This document shows, one piece after another, positions 8,829-17,486 of a stretch of 64,000 nt of DNA (its first letter is position 1; the number at the start of each line of letters is the position of its first letter). The position numbers and the translations under genes were made by a program. This DNA comes from an uncultured Gemmatimonadota bacterium (GTDB lineage: Bacteria > Gemmatimonadota > Gemmatimonadetes > Gemmatimonadales > Gemmatimonadaceae). The DNA lies in the NCBI GenBank assembly GCA_902825965.1, contig CADEDA010000003.1, positions 221,149 to 285,148 on the forward strand. Direction: 5' to 3'. The notes beneath the pieces were generated by a model. It searched no databases. It was not told the origin of the DNA and worked only from the letters and a program-made list of their open reading frames with translations.

Positions 8829-9626
8829 ATGCGCTGTCTCCCCGCGTTGCTCCTCGTCGCCGTCGCTGGCCCGCTCTCTGTCGCCGCGCAGTCCCACGCC
8901 CCTGCCGCCAAGCCCGACCACAAGCCCGTCGCCCACGCGCCGGCCTCGCACGCGCCGCACTGGACGTACGAAGGCAAGGGTGGCCCCAAGGACTGGGGAC
9001 GCCTCGACCCGGCCTGGGCGATCTGCAGCACCGGGCACGAGCAGTCGCCGATCGACCTCGGCGGTCCGGTCGCGTCGCACAAGGCGCGCATCGAGGAGCG
9101 CTTCACGTCGTCACCGTTCGTCCTCTTCCACAACGGGCACACAGTGCAGGCGGCGCTCGAGAAGCCGAGTGAGCTGCTGGCCGAGGGCGCGAAGTTCCAG
9201 GCCATCCAGTTCCACTTCCATCACCCGAGCGAGCACACCATCCGCGGCAAGGCCTACCCGGGCGAGTTGCACCTCGTGCACAAGAACGCGAAGGGCGAGC
9301 TGGCCGTGCTCGGCGTGTTCATCGCCATCGGTCCCAAGGACAACGCGCTGTTCGAAGGCATGCTCAGCCGGATCCCGCGGCATGAGGGCGACAGCGTGAA
9401 GTTCGCCGCACCGGTGGACATCGGCATGTTGCTCGACGACCATCACGACGAGCTCGAGGACGTGTACACCTACCACGGCTCGCTGACCACGCCGCCGTGC
9501 TCCGAGGGCGTGCGCTGGACCGTGCGGGCGCGCCCGCTGCAGGTCTCGCTGCGGCAGATGCAGCGGCTGGTGGAGGTGCTCGGCGAGAGCGCCCGGCCGG
9601 TGCAGCCGGTGTACGCCCGGCACTAG
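8829..9626 (+). CDS. alpha-type carbonic anhydrase, exported
   Basis: 265 residues; signal peptide 1-20 (ending SVAAQ), then a His-rich segment (about 23-44) and a complete alpha-CA domain. It interconverts CO2 and bicarbonate in the periplasm. Signature segments are EQSPIDL, FHFHHPSEH, ELHLVHKN and YHGSLTTPPCSEGVRW. The zinc ligands should be His129, His131 and His148 by comparison with human His94/96/119. It stands alone, closed by the strong hairpin at 9652. The His-rich linker might help bind zinc in the periplasm (inference). Confidence 0.93.
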   Translation: MRCLPALLLVAVAGPLSVAAQSHAPAAKPDHKPVAHAPASHAPHWTYEGKGGPKDWGRLDPAWAICSTGHEQSPIDLGGPVASHKARIEERFTSSPFVLFHNGHTVQAALEKPSELLAEGAKFQAIQFHFHHPSEHTIRGKAYPGELHLVHKNAKGELAVLGVFIAIGPKDNALFEGMLSRIPRHEGDSVKFAAPVDIGMLLDDHHDELEDVYTYHGSLTTPPCSEGVRWTVRARPLQVSLRQMQRLVEVLGESARPVQPVYARH

Positions 9627-9651
9627 GCCACCCGGCTCCGGCAGTCCCACG

Positions 9652-9685
9652 AGCGCGCCGCCCCCTTGACGGGGGGCGGCGCGCT
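9652..9685 (+). terminator. 14-bp hairpin after the carbonic anhydrase gene
   Basis: 9652-9665 pairs perfectly with 9672-9685 around the loop TTGACG; a short CCTTT follows. It ends only 25 bases before the start codon of the ArsR-methyltransferase gene, so it insulates that gene from read-through and leaves very little room for a conventional promoter and leader. Confidence 0.75.
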
Positions 9686-9691
9686 TGCAAC

Positions 9692-9717
9692 CTTTCATCC
9701 GGATATACGGATGAAAG
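9692..9717 (+). promoter_or_regulatory. palindromic operator over the regulator start codon
   Basis: CTTTCATCCG (9692-9701) and CGGATGAAAG (9708-9717) are a perfect 10-bp inverted repeat around GATATA. The ATG at 9711 of the ArsR-methyltransferase gene lies in the right arm. ArsR dimers bind such palindromes, so self-repression is likely. The central AT-rich part could also be part of the promoter. Confidence 0.65.
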
Positions 9718-10649
9718 CGACACCCCTCCACGACCGCCTGTCGGCCCTGGCCGATCCGATCCGCACCCGGCTCCTCCTGCTGCTCGAGCGCCACGAGCTG
9801 ACGGTGACCGAGTTGCGGGCGGTGCTGCAGTCCCCGCAGTCCACTGTGAGCCGGCACCTCAAGGTGCTCGCGGACAGTGACTGGGTGGACTCCCGCGAGG
9901 ACGGCACCTCCAACCGCTATCGCCTCGAAGTGCGCACGCTCGACGCGGGCGCGCGGAAGCTCTGGGCGGCCGTGCGCGACGAGGCCGCGTCGAGCGCCGC
10001 GGCGCGCCGCGACGCGGAGCGGGTGAAGGGGGTGCTGGCGGAACGGCACACGCGGTCGCAGGCGTTCTTCGCGAACGCGGCGGCCCAATGGGACCGGATG
10101 CGAGCCGAGCTGTTCGGACCGCGCACGGAACTGTTCACGCTGGCGGGCCTGCTGGACCCCGCGGCGGTCGTCGGGGATCTGGGCTGCGGCACGGGGCAGT
10201 TGACCGAGACCGTCGCCCCGTTCGTGCGGCAGGTCATCGCCGTCGATGAGTCGGCGCCGATGTTGAAGGCGGCACGCGCGCGTCTCGCCTCGCAGGCGAA
10301 CGTCGAGTTGCGCGAGGGGTCCCTGGAGGCGCTGCCGATCGCCGATGCTGCACTCGATCTCGCGGTGCTCTCGCTGGTGTTGCACTTCGTGGCCGAGCCC
10401 GTGGAGGCGTTGACGGAGATCCGTCGCGTGCTGCGCCCCGGCGCCGGCCGCCTGTTGTTGCTCGACATGCTCCCGCACGACCACGACGAGTACCAGCAGA
10501 CGATGGGCCATGTCTGGCTGGGCATCTCGTCGGACCAACTCCAGCAGTGGAGCGACGCGGCCGGTTTCCGTGCCCTGCGCTACCACGCCCTGCCTGCGGC
10601 GACGCAGGTGAAGGGGCCGATGTTGTTCACGGCCGTACTGCAGGTGTGA
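9711..10649 (+). CDS. ArsR-family regulator fused to a methyltransferase domain (SahR-like)
   Basis: 312 residues from ATG 9711. An upstream in-frame ATG (9666) lies in the terminator loop and gives a poor N-terminus. Residues 1-75 are a winged helix-turn-helix of the ArsR type (LADPIRTRLLLLLERHELTV, PQSTVSRHLKVLADSDWV). Residues 115-310 are a class I methyltransferase domain with GDLGCGTGQL (155-164), VIAVDESAPML and VLSLVLHFVAEP. SahR regulators of this architecture repress methionine-cycle genes and respond to S-adenosylhomocysteine; here the next gene is ahcY, which breaks that compound down. The domain may act as a ligand sensor rather than an enzyme (inference). Its stop codon lies inside a GGTGTGAGG repeat. 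Confidence 0.85.
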   Translation: MKATPLHDRLSALADPIRTRLLLLLERHELTVTELRAVLQSPQSTVSRHLKVLADSDWVDSREDGTSNRYRLEVRTLDAGARKLWAAVRDEAASSAAARRDAERVKGVLAERHTRSQAFFANAAAQWDRMRAELFGPRTELFTLAGLLDPAAVVGDLGCGTGQLTETVAPFVRQVIAVDESAPMLKAARARLASQANVELREGSLEALPIADAALDLAVLSLVLHFVAEPVEALTEIRRVLRPGAGRLLLLDMLPHDHDEYQQTMGHVWLGISSDQLQQWSDAAGFRALRYHALPAATQVKGPMLFTAVLQV

Positions 10650-10753
10650 GGTGGGAGGTGTGAGGTCCCCGGCGCGCGATCCTGCGCGCCCAGCCCGCAC
10701 GCCGAACCAGCCGCACCGCTCCGTCGTTTCCTCACACGTCCCACCTCACACCT
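10642..10753. repeat. facing GGTGTGAGG/CCTCACACC repeat block upstream of ahcY
   Basis: The left arm 10642-10666 (two GGTGTGAGG units around a GGG) faces the right arm 10730-10753, its reverse complement with one mismatch. Between them is a GGCGCGC/GCGCGCC hairpin (10671-10677 with 10684-10690). The left arm contains the regulator stop codon and the right arm ends 13 bases before the ahcY start. The whole intergenic region is therefore this element. Confidence 0.8.
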
Positions 10754-10766
10754 CTCTCTTCCGATC

Positions 10767-12257
10767 ATGACCGCCACCGCACCCACGCTGCACCCGTTCG
10801 ACGCCTCTGCGGCCAATGGCCGCCCGGGCTTCAAGGTCAAGGACATCTCGCTCGCCGAATGGGGCCGCCAGGAGATCCGCCTGGCCGAGTACGAGATGCC
10901 GGGGCTGATGGCGCTCCGCGCCGAGTACAAGGGCAAGAAGCCGCTGGCCGGCGCCCGCATCATGGGCTCGCTGCACATGACCATCCAGACCGCCGTGCTC
11001 ATCGAGACGCTGGCCGAACTCGGCGCCGACGTGCGCTGGGTCTCGTGCAACATCTTCTCCACGCAGGACCATGCCGCCGCCGCGATCGCGGTGGGCAAGG
11101 ACGGCTCCGCGGCGCAGCCGCGCGGCATCCCGGTGTTCGCCTGGAAGGGCGAGACGCTCGAGGAGTACTGGTGGTGCACCGAGCAGGCGCTCATGTGGCC
11201 CGACGGCGCCGGCCCGAACCTCATCCTCGATGACGGCGGCGACGCGACCCTGCTCATCCACAAGGGCACCGAGTTCGAGGCGGCCGGCAAGGTGCCGGCG
11301 TTCGACCCCAAGAACGATCCCGAGGAGTGGGGGGTCATCCTCGACCTGCTGCGCACGACCATCAAGCAGGATCCGCAGCGGTGGACCAAGGTGGGCAAGG
11401 CCATCCGCGGCGTCTCCGAGGAGACGACCACGGGTGTGCACCGCCTCTACGAGATGATGCAGGCCGGCAAGCTCCTCTTCCCGGCGATCAACGTCAACGA
11501 CTCGGTCACCAAGTCGAAGTTCGACAACCTCTACGGCTGCCGCCACTCGCTCACCGACGGCATCCTCCGCGCCTCCGACGTGATGCTCGCCGGCAAGGTC
11601 GCGGTCGTGCTGGGCTACGGCGACGTGGGCAAGGGCTCGGCGCAGTCGCTGCGCGCGCAGGGCGCCCGCGTGGTGATCACCGAGATCGACCCCATCTGCG
11701 CGCTGCAGGCCGCGATGGAGGGCTTCCAGGTCACGACGCTCGAGGAGGTCGTGCGCACCGCCGACATCTTCATCACCGCCACGGGCAACGCCGACATCAT
11801 CTCCGTGGAGCACATGGCGAAGATGAAGGACAAGGCGATCGTCGGGAACATCGGCCACTTCGACAATGAGATCGACATGGCCGGACTCAAGAACTACCAG
11901 GGCATCAAGCGCAACAACATCAAGCCGCAGTTCGACGAGTGGATCTTCCCCGACGGGCACTCGGTGCTCATCCTCGCCGAAGGCCGCCTGCTCAACCTCG
12001 GTTGCGCCACCGGCCATCCGTCGTTCGTGATGTCGGCGTCGTTCACCAACCAGGTGATGGCGCAGATCGAGCTCCACACCAACAACAGCAAGTACGAGAA
12101 GAAGGTGTACGTGCTGCCCAAGAAGCTCGACGAGAAGGTCGCGCGGCTGCACCTCGACAAGCTCGGCGTGAAGCTCACCAAGCTCACCGAGAAGCAGGCG
12201 GCGTACATCGGCGTGCCGATGGACGGGCCGTACAAGCCGGAGCATTATCGGTACTAG
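10767..12257 (+). CDS. ahcY: adenosylhomocysteinase
   Basis: 496 residues, full length, ending KPEHYRY as in the family. It hydrolyses S-adenosylhomocysteine to adenosine and homocysteine in the cytoplasm, relieving product inhibition of methyltransferases. Visible motifs: [30 protein letters not shown], the NAD-binding loop [12 protein letters not shown], and [12 protein letters not shown]. It carries the roughly 40-residue insertion ([12 protein letters not shown]...IKQDPQRW) seen in many bacterial enzymes. It follows the SahR-like regulator with no other gene between, and is flanked on both sides by the same repeat family. Confidence 0.97.
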   Translation: MTATAPTLHPFDASAANGRPGFKVKDISLAEWGRQEIRLAEYEMPGLMALRAEYKGKKPLAGARIMGSLHMTIQTAVLIETLAELGADVRWVSCNIFSTQDHAAAAIAVGKDGSAAQPRGIPVFAWKGETLEEYWWCTEQALMWPDGAGPNLILDDGGDATLLIHKGTEFEAAGKVPAFDPKNDPEEWGVILDLLRTTIKQDPQRWTKVGKAIRGVSEETTTGVHRLYEMMQAGKLLFPAINVNDSVTKSKFDNLYGCRHSLTDGILRASDVMLAGKVAVVLGYGDVGKGSAQSLRAQGARVVITEIDPICALQAAMEGFQVTTLEEVVRTADIFITATGNADIISVEHMAKMKDKAIVGNIGHFDNEIDMAGLKNYQGIKRNNIKPQFDEWIFPDGHSVLILAEGRLLNLGCATGHPSFVMSASFTNQVMAQIELHTNNSKYEKKVYVLPKKLDEKVARLHLDKLGVKLTKLTEKQAAYIGVPMDGPYKPEHYRY

Positions 12258-12262
12258 AACGA

Positions 12263-12405
12263 CAGGTGTGAGGTGTGAGATGTGAGGTGTGAGGAGGGCG
12301 CGCTGATCCTGGATCGGCGCGCCCTTCTGTTCGCCTGGAGTGTTGCGCGAGAGGTGGGAGGAGGCGCAGCTTCTCCTCACACCTTCCACCTCACACCTGC
12401 CACCT
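12263..12405. repeat. second GGTGTGAGG/CCTCACACC block, downstream of ahcY
   Basis: The left arm 12263-12295 has about four GGTGTGAG/ATGTGAG units and starts 5 bases after the ahcY stop. The right arm, about 12373-12404, has CCTCACACCTTCCACCTCACACC and ends just before the ATG of the next gene (12410). A strong hairpin (12296-12324) sits inside. The layout copies the block at 10642-10753, with more variation between the arms. Confidence 0.75.
12296..12324 (+). terminator. hairpin after ahcY
   Basis: GGGCGCGC 12296-12303 pairs with GCGCGCCC 12317-12324; the loop itself contains GATCC/GGATC, so the stem continues nearly to its tip. CTTCTGTT follows. Likely intrinsic terminator of the regulator-ahcY unit. 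Confidence 0.7.
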
Positions 12406-12409
12406 CGAA

Positions 12410-14038
12410 ATGAAGCGCCGCTCCTTCCTCACGCATTCCGCCATCGGCGCGCTCGCGCTCACGGGGGCACCCGCGCTCATCGGGCTCGGCCGACGCGATC
12501 ACGGCCTGGTGCTGCGCGGTGGGACCGTGATCGACGGCAGCGGGCGGCCGCGCTTCGCGGCGGATGTCGCCGTGGATGGGGACCGCATCGTGCGTGTCGC
12601 GCCACGCATCCGCGAGCGCGGCACACGCGAGATCGATTGCCGAGGGCTGATCGTCGCTCCGGGATTCGTCGACATCCACTCGCACGGGGACGGCACGTTG
12701 TTCGACGACCCGATGATGGAGTCGATCGTGCGGCAGGGGGTCACCACCATCGTCGTGGGCGCCGATGGCAGCTCGCGTGCGCCGTCGGGCAACGACGAAG
12801 GTGACGGGACCGACTCGGTGCGCGCGGTGCTCGAGCGCATCAACGCGCTCCCGCCCGGTGCGAACGTCGGCACCTGCGTGGGACTCGGCACGGTGCGCGG
12901 CGTGGTCGTGGGGCAGGACGATCGCCCGGCCAGCGCGGCCGAGCTGGCGCGAATGGTCGCGCTGGTGGAGCAGGCGCTCGCGGAGGGCGCGCTCGGTGCG
13001 TCCACCGGCCTCGAGTACACGCCCGGTGCCTTCGCCTCGCGCGAGGAACTCATCGCGCTCTGCCGCCCGCTCGCGGCACGCCGGTTGAACTACCACACGC
13101 ACATGCGCAACGAGGACGACCAGCTCCTCGAGGCCGTGGACGAGTCCATCGCCATCGCGCGCGGTGCGGGCTGCGGGCTGCAGATCTCCCATCTCAAGAC
13201 GCAGGGACCGCGCAACTGGGGCAAGCTCGACGCGGTCTTCGCGCGCGTGGCGGAGGCGCGGGCCGCCGGGGTCGACGTGGCGTTCGACCGCTACCCCTAC
13301 CTCGCGTACCAGACGGGCCTCACCAACCTGTTCCCGGTGTGGACCCGCGACGGCGGCATCGACCGCTTCTTCGCCCGGCTCGACGACCCCGCCATCGCCG
13401 GGCGCATCCGCACCGAGGCGCAGGGCCGCGCCGAGCTCATCGGCGGCTGGCAGAACGTGCAGATCACCAGTGTCTCCGCGCGTGAGGACAAGCTCGCCGA
13501 AGGGCAGCGCTTGGCGGCCTACGCGCAATCGCTCGGCCAGGACCCCTACGAACTCGCCGTCGCCATGCTGCGCCGCAACAACGGCTCGGTGGGCATGATC
13601 GGCTTCGCGATGAGCGAGGAGAACCTCGAGCGCATCCTGCAGCACGAGTGGGGCATGATGGCGAGTGATGGTGGTTCACTCGCAGTGAGCGGACCGGCGC
13701 GGCGCGGAGTGCCGCATCCGCGTGGGGCCGGGAGCTTCGCCCGGGTGCTCGGCCGCTACGTGCGCGAGCGCAGGGCCCTCACGCTGGAACAGGCGGTGCG
13801 CAAGCTCAGCGCGCTCCCGGCGTCACGCGTGGGCATCCGCGATCGCGGCCGCATCGCCGAGGGACTGCTCGCCGACGTCGCCGTGTTCGACGCGGACCGC
13901 GTCATCGATCGCGCGGACTTCGCGAACCCGTTCCAGTACGCCGAGGGATTCAAGGCCACGATCGTGAACGGCGGCGTGGCCTTGGTCGATGGCGAGCGCG
14001 GACGGCGCACCGGGCGGGCGATCGGCGGGACGGGGTGA
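12410..14038 (+). CDS. Tat-exported N-acyl-D-amino-acid deacylase family amidohydrolase
   Basis: 542 residues. The N-terminus MKRRSFLTHSAIGALALTG is a twin-arginine signal. The amidohydrolase barrel carries metal-site motifs GFVDIHSHGDG, NYHTHMRNED, LQISHLKTQGP and MASDGGS, arranged as in D-aminoacylases/dihydroorotase-like enzymes. It should release D-amino acids from N-acyl derivatives or act on similar imides in the periplasm; the exact substrate cannot be read from sequence. GLTNLFPVW and FDRYPYLAYQTGL are also family segments. Its leader is the CCTCACACC repeat arm. It is convergent with the YVTN protein gene. Confidence 0.85.
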   Translation: MKRRSFLTHSAIGALALTGAPALIGLGRRDHGLVLRGGTVIDGSGRPRFAADVAVDGDRIVRVAPRIRERGTREIDCRGLIVAPGFVDIHSHGDGTLFDDPMMESIVRQGVTTIVVGADGSSRAPSGNDEGDGTDSVRAVLERINALPPGANVGTCVGLGTVRGVVVGQDDRPASAAELARMVALVEQALAEGALGASTGLEYTPGAFASREELIALCRPLAARRLNYHTHMRNEDDQLLEAVDESIAIARGAGCGLQISHLKTQGPRNWGKLDAVFARVAEARAAGVDVAFDRYPYLAYQTGLTNLFPVWTRDGGIDRFFARLDDPAIAGRIRTEAQGRAELIGGWQNVQITSVSAREDKLAEGQRLAAYAQSLGQDPYELAVAMLRRNNGSVGMIGFAMSEENLERILQHEWGMMASDGGSLAVSGPARRGVPHPRGAGSFARVLGRYVRERRALTLEQAVRKLSALPASRVGIRDRGRIAEGLLADVAVFDADRVIDRADFANPFQYAEGFKATIVNGGVALVDGERGRRTGRAIGGTG

Positions 14039-14064
14039 GCGCGGGCGCGCCCACCGCGCCGCAC

Positions 14065-15249
14065 TCACTTCCAGATCTCGATGCCCCCGGCCTGCTGTCC
14101 CACCTCGACCGTGGCCACCACCCTGAGCGCCACGAGGTCGATGATGTCGACGGTGCTCTTCTCGCTGCCCACGCCTTCGTTGCTCACGAAGGCGTAGCGG
14201 TCGTCGTCCGTGATGGCGACGCCATGCACCACGCGCCGCGTCGTCGGGATCCGCGCCAGTTCCTTGCCGCTCCGGGTGTCGAACACCGAAACGGACTGTC
14301 CGCGCTTGTTGGTGGCCACGAGCTTGGTCCCGTCGCGCGTGACGGCGAGATTGTAGACGCCGTCGCCCGCCGGGAGGCGCCGCACGAGCGACCAGGTGGC
14401 GACGTCGATCTCCACCAGCTCGCTCGATTTGTTGCAGGCCACCCAGACGCGCGTGCCGTCGGCACTGGGTTGGGCCCAGGTGGGTGAGCATCCCACATCA
14501 CCGGGCTTGGGCGGTTCCATGCCGTGCCCGCCCATGTCGTGCCCGGCGTGGGCCGCCGCGCCGCGCACCGGCGGCGCGCCGTCCATCCCCATCTCCTTGC
14601 CGGCAGTGAGGAAGAAGTGCCGCGACACCTCGAACCGCCGCGTGTCGATCTCGACCAGCTCCTCATCCATCATGCAGGCCGAGTAGTGCTTGGTGCCGGC
14701 CGGGTTGAGGCGCGAGCCATGGGGCATGGTGCAGGTCGTGATGCGCGCGACCTCGAGCATCTCCCCGGTCTCCACGACGGAGACGCTCGACGCCACCATC
14801 TCGCCGTGCAGGTTGAAGTTCACCACCCACGCGTACCAGCCGTCGGGGCTCACCTGCACCGTCGCAGGGAAGTTGCCGAGCACGGCGCGGGCCCGCGGTT
14901 CGTCGCTGCGGGCGTCGAACTTCCAGAGCGACCCGCCCGGCAGCCCGTGGGCGGTGCTCACGAAGTAATGCTGCTTGTCGGGCGCCACGGCGACGCCGTG
15001 CGGCCCGTCCGGGTCGATGATCGAGAGCCCCACGGTCGCCTTGCGCTCGACGCGGGCGCCGGCGGGACCGAACGCGATCAACGCGACCTCGTCGACCGAC
15101 TCGGACACGACGAAGGCGCGGTACTCGCGCGATTGCGCCGTGGCGGTCGCGGAGGCCGCGACCGCCCCGGTGGCCAGCAGAAGCGCGCGCCCAATCCAGC
15201 CGCGCGCCCACGCCGTCACCCCGCGTCCCGTCACCCCGCGTCCCGTCAC
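14065..15249 (-). CDS. exported YVTN beta-propeller protein
   Basis: 394 residues from GTG 15249, which overlaps the TGA of the upstream gene as GTGA. The N-terminus begins with a 5-residue repeat (TGRGV) coded by 15-nt DNA repeats, so GTG codons at 15234 and 15219 are alternative starts. A hydrophobic signal follows (ALLLATGAVAASATATA). The mature protein has propeller blades such as GPHGVAVAPDKQHYFVSTA, GVYNLAVTRDGTKLVATNKRG and RVVHGVAITDDDRYAFVSNEG. A His/Met-rich loop (AAAHAGHDMGGHGMEPP) could bind copper or another metal. Ligand and role are unknown; co-expression with the LVIVD protein is likely. Confidence 0.75.
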   Translation of the reverse strand: MTGRGVTGRGVTAWARGWIGRALLLATGAVAASATATAQSREYRAFVVSESVDEVALIAFGPAGARVERKATVGLSIIDPDGPHGVAVAPDKQHYFVSTAHGLPGGSLWKFDARSDEPRARAVLGNFPATVQVSPDGWYAWVVNFNLHGEMVASSVSVVETGEMLEVARITTCTMPHGSRLNPAGTKHYSACMMDEELVEIDTRRFEVSRHFFLTAGKEMGMDGAPPVRGAAAHAGHDMGGHGMEPPKPGDVGCSPTWAQPSADGTRVWVACNKSSELVEIDVATWSLVRRLPAGDGVYNLAVTRDGTKLVATNKRGQSVSVFDTRSGKELARIPTTRRVVHGVAITDDDRYAFVSNEGVGSEKSTVDIIDLVALRVVATVEVGQQAGGIEIWK

Positions 15250-15250
15250 G
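15214..15250. repeat. 15-nt tandem repeat over a translation start
   Basis: CGTCACCCCGCGTCC is present twice (15214-15228 and 15229-15243), with a third partial copy from 15244. On the coding minus strand every unit offers a GTGACGGGACGC start, so three in-phase GTG candidates exist at 15249, 15234 and 15219. Confidence 0.8.
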
Positions 15251-17288
15251 GGACGACCGTGCTCTTGGGCTCGATGCGCACGATCCAGAGGCCGTTGTAC
15301 ATGTCGTTCACGAACGCGAGACCGTCGCGCACCACCACACCCCAGGTCATCGCCTGGCTCTTCACGAAGCCGTTCGCATCGGCGGTGTTGAGGTGGCCGA
15401 TCTCGCGGCCCTGTGCGCGGAGGTCGCCGCGCAGCTCACCCGAGACGTCGAACACCCGGAAGCCGCCGTTGTACGCCCCGATGTACAGCGAGTCGCCGGC
15501 GACCCAGACATTGTGCACGCCGCCGAACTCCGGCTCGTAGAACGCCACCGACCGCGGCTTGGTGACATCGGAGATGTCCACCACCTGCAGGCGCCCGTAG
15601 GCGCGGCCGGCCGCCGCCTGCGGCGCCCCCTTCACGCCGCTCGCCGGGAACACCTCGTCGGCGATGAACACGTAGTTCTTGTGGCGCCACGCCGTGTGTG
15701 TGCCGCGGATGAAGCCCGACCCGCCGTCGGCCTCGACGTTCCGATAGAGCGCGTTGAGATCGTACTTGAACTGCGACACCATCACCGGCTTGGACGGCGT
15801 GCCGCCGCGGATGCCATTGCCGACGTCGAGGATCACGAGCCCGTCGTTCCACCACGACCCGTAGAGCAGGCCGTCCTGCACATCGATGTCGTGCAGCGTG
15901 CGGCCCACGTCCGGCCGGTTCTCCGTCTTCCACTGCGCGACCTCGCGCGGGTTGCGCGGGTCGTCGATGTTGAGGACGTGCAGCGCCCCGGTGCCGTCGT
16001 TCGTGAGGAACACGTGCTGGCCGTGCTTGGGATCCTTGTAGATGAACGACGAGTGCACGCCGGCCGAGACCCCCTGCGTGAACTCCGAGACGGGCTTGGG
16101 ATGCAGCGGGTCCTCCAGCGAGGCGAACACCACGCCGTTCTTGCGGTCCGACGCCCCCTCGCGCGTGAACACGAGGAACTTCCCGTCCGGCGTCGTCATC
16201 ACGTCGTTCACGCGACGGGTGTTGGCGACGATGGAGTCGGTGACCACGGGCGCGGCCGGATTCGAGATGTCGATGGTGTACAGCACGTCGCCGCCGCTGC
16301 CCGAGCCCAGGTACGCGACTTTGCCGTTGGGATGGATCCAGACCTCCTCGGTGGTGAAGCGGGTGCGGGGCAGGCGGCCCACCACGGTCAGGGGGCGGCG
16401 CACATCGCGCGCACTCAAGGTCACCACCGCCTCCGCCGTCCGGTTGCCCAGCGACGCGGTCACGGTGTACTCCCCGGCCTCGTAGCCGACGAACGCGCCG
16501 TCGCTCTCGATCACGCCCTGCCCGGGGTTGAAGCTCCAGACCGGCGTGAGGCCGTCGATGGTCCGGCCCGCGGCGTCCTTGGCCACGGCCGTGAAGCGAA
16601 CCACATCGCCCTGGCGGGCATCGGTCGTCGCCGGCGACAGCGTGAGCGACGCGACGGGCGTCGCGAGCACCTGCACCGGCAGCGCCTGCGACACGCTTCC
16701 CACACTCGCCGTGATGGTGGCGCGACCCGCCGCGACCGCCGTCACCAGGCCCACGTCGCTCACGCGCACGATCGCGGGGTTGGAACTCTTCCACGTCACC
16801 TTGTCGCTGCGACGGTCATCGATCTTGGAGTAGACCTCGCCGCTGAGGCGGATCCGCTGGCCCGGCACCAGCCGTGCCGGCGCCGGCGTGATCGCGATCC
16901 GCGCCGCAGGTCCGGCGATCATCTTCACCTCGAAGCGCTCCGACTTCGGCGCCTCGCCCGGGATGATGCCGACGACCGCGCCGGGCAACGTGCCCGTGGA
17001 GCCCGCCGTCACGAGGCCGGTCTGGCTGATATTGCCCTCGAAGCGCGCGCCCGTGGCGCTGAAGCGGAACTGCACGTCCGGGATGACGTTGTTGTTCGCG
17101 TCGCGCGCCTCGGCCGTCAGGCGCAGCGAGTCGCCCGCAACCACGACCTTCTGCACGGGCGACACGATGATGCGCGCGATCCGCGACGGCGCGGCCGACG
17201 CGGGAGACGTCGCAGCGGGAGCCTGCTGCGCTGACAGCGCCACAGGCAGCGCCAGCGCGAACGCGAGTGGAAGCACGGTCCGGAACAT
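15246..17288 (-). CDS. exported Ig-like and LVIVD-repeat protein
   Basis: 680 residues from ATG 17288 (MFRTVLPLAFALALPVALSAQ, signal peptide); the frame upstream looks non-coding. Residues about 35-310 hold three bacterial Ig-like modules (RIIVSPVQKVVVAGDSLRL, WKSSNPAIVRVSDVGLVTAV, SLTLSPATTDARQGDVVRF). The C-terminal half has LVIVD-type propeller repeats (LYTIDISNPAAPVVTDS, LHVLNIDDPRNPREVAQW, LQVVDISDVTKPRSVAFYE). It is a predicted cell-surface or periplasmic binding protein, not an enzyme. It is the first gene of a two-gene unit with the YVTN protein. Confidence 0.8.
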   Translation of the reverse strand: MFRTVLPLAFALALPVALSAQQAPAATSPASAAPSRIARIIVSPVQKVVVAGDSLRLTAEARDANNNVIPDVQFRFSATGARFEGNISQTGLVTAGSTGTLPGAVVGIIPGEAPKSERFEVKMIAGPAARIAITPAPARLVPGQRIRLSGEVYSKIDDRRSDKVTWKSSNPAIVRVSDVGLVTAVAAGRATITASVGSVSQALPVQVLATPVASLTLSPATTDARQGDVVRFTAVAKDAAGRTIDGLTPVWSFNPGQGVIESDGAFVGYEAGEYTVTASLGNRTAEAVVTLSARDVRRPLTVVGRLPRTRFTTEEVWIHPNGKVAYLGSGSGGDVLYTIDISNPAAPVVTDSIVANTRRVNDVMTTPDGKFLVFTREGASDRKNGVVFASLEDPLHPKPVSEFTQGVSAGVHSSFIYKDPKHGQHVFLTNDGTGALHVLNIDDPRNPREVAQWKTENRPDVGRTLHDIDVQDGLLYGSWWNDGLVILDVGNGIRGGTPSKPVMVSQFKYDLNALYRNVEADGGSGFIRGTHTAWRHKNYVFIADEVFPASGVKGAPQAAAGRAYGRLQVVDISDVTKPRSVAFYEPEFGGVHNVWVAGDSLYIGAYNGGFRVFDVSGELRGDLRAQGREIGHLNTADANGFVKSQAMTWGVVVRDGLAFVNDMYNGLWIVRIEPKSTVVP

Positions 17289-17486
17289 CGGAGTGGGAGC
17301 TGGAGGGTGGTCGGGCACGCGGCGTCGGACGCCGGTCAACGGTCTGGAAAATGTAAGTCACCGACCGCGGCGTGAGGGATTCCCCGTGCGACTGTCCACC
17401 GTTCCCGCACACGGGAACTCGTTCCAGCATCAGTGGATACGCTCGCTCGAAGGCGATGTCCTCCACCCCCTTTTTCGGAGCGATCC

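Noticed and set aside
15393-17234. 613-codon plus-strand frame
   Set aside because: Antisense shadow of the Ig-like/LVIVD protein gene.
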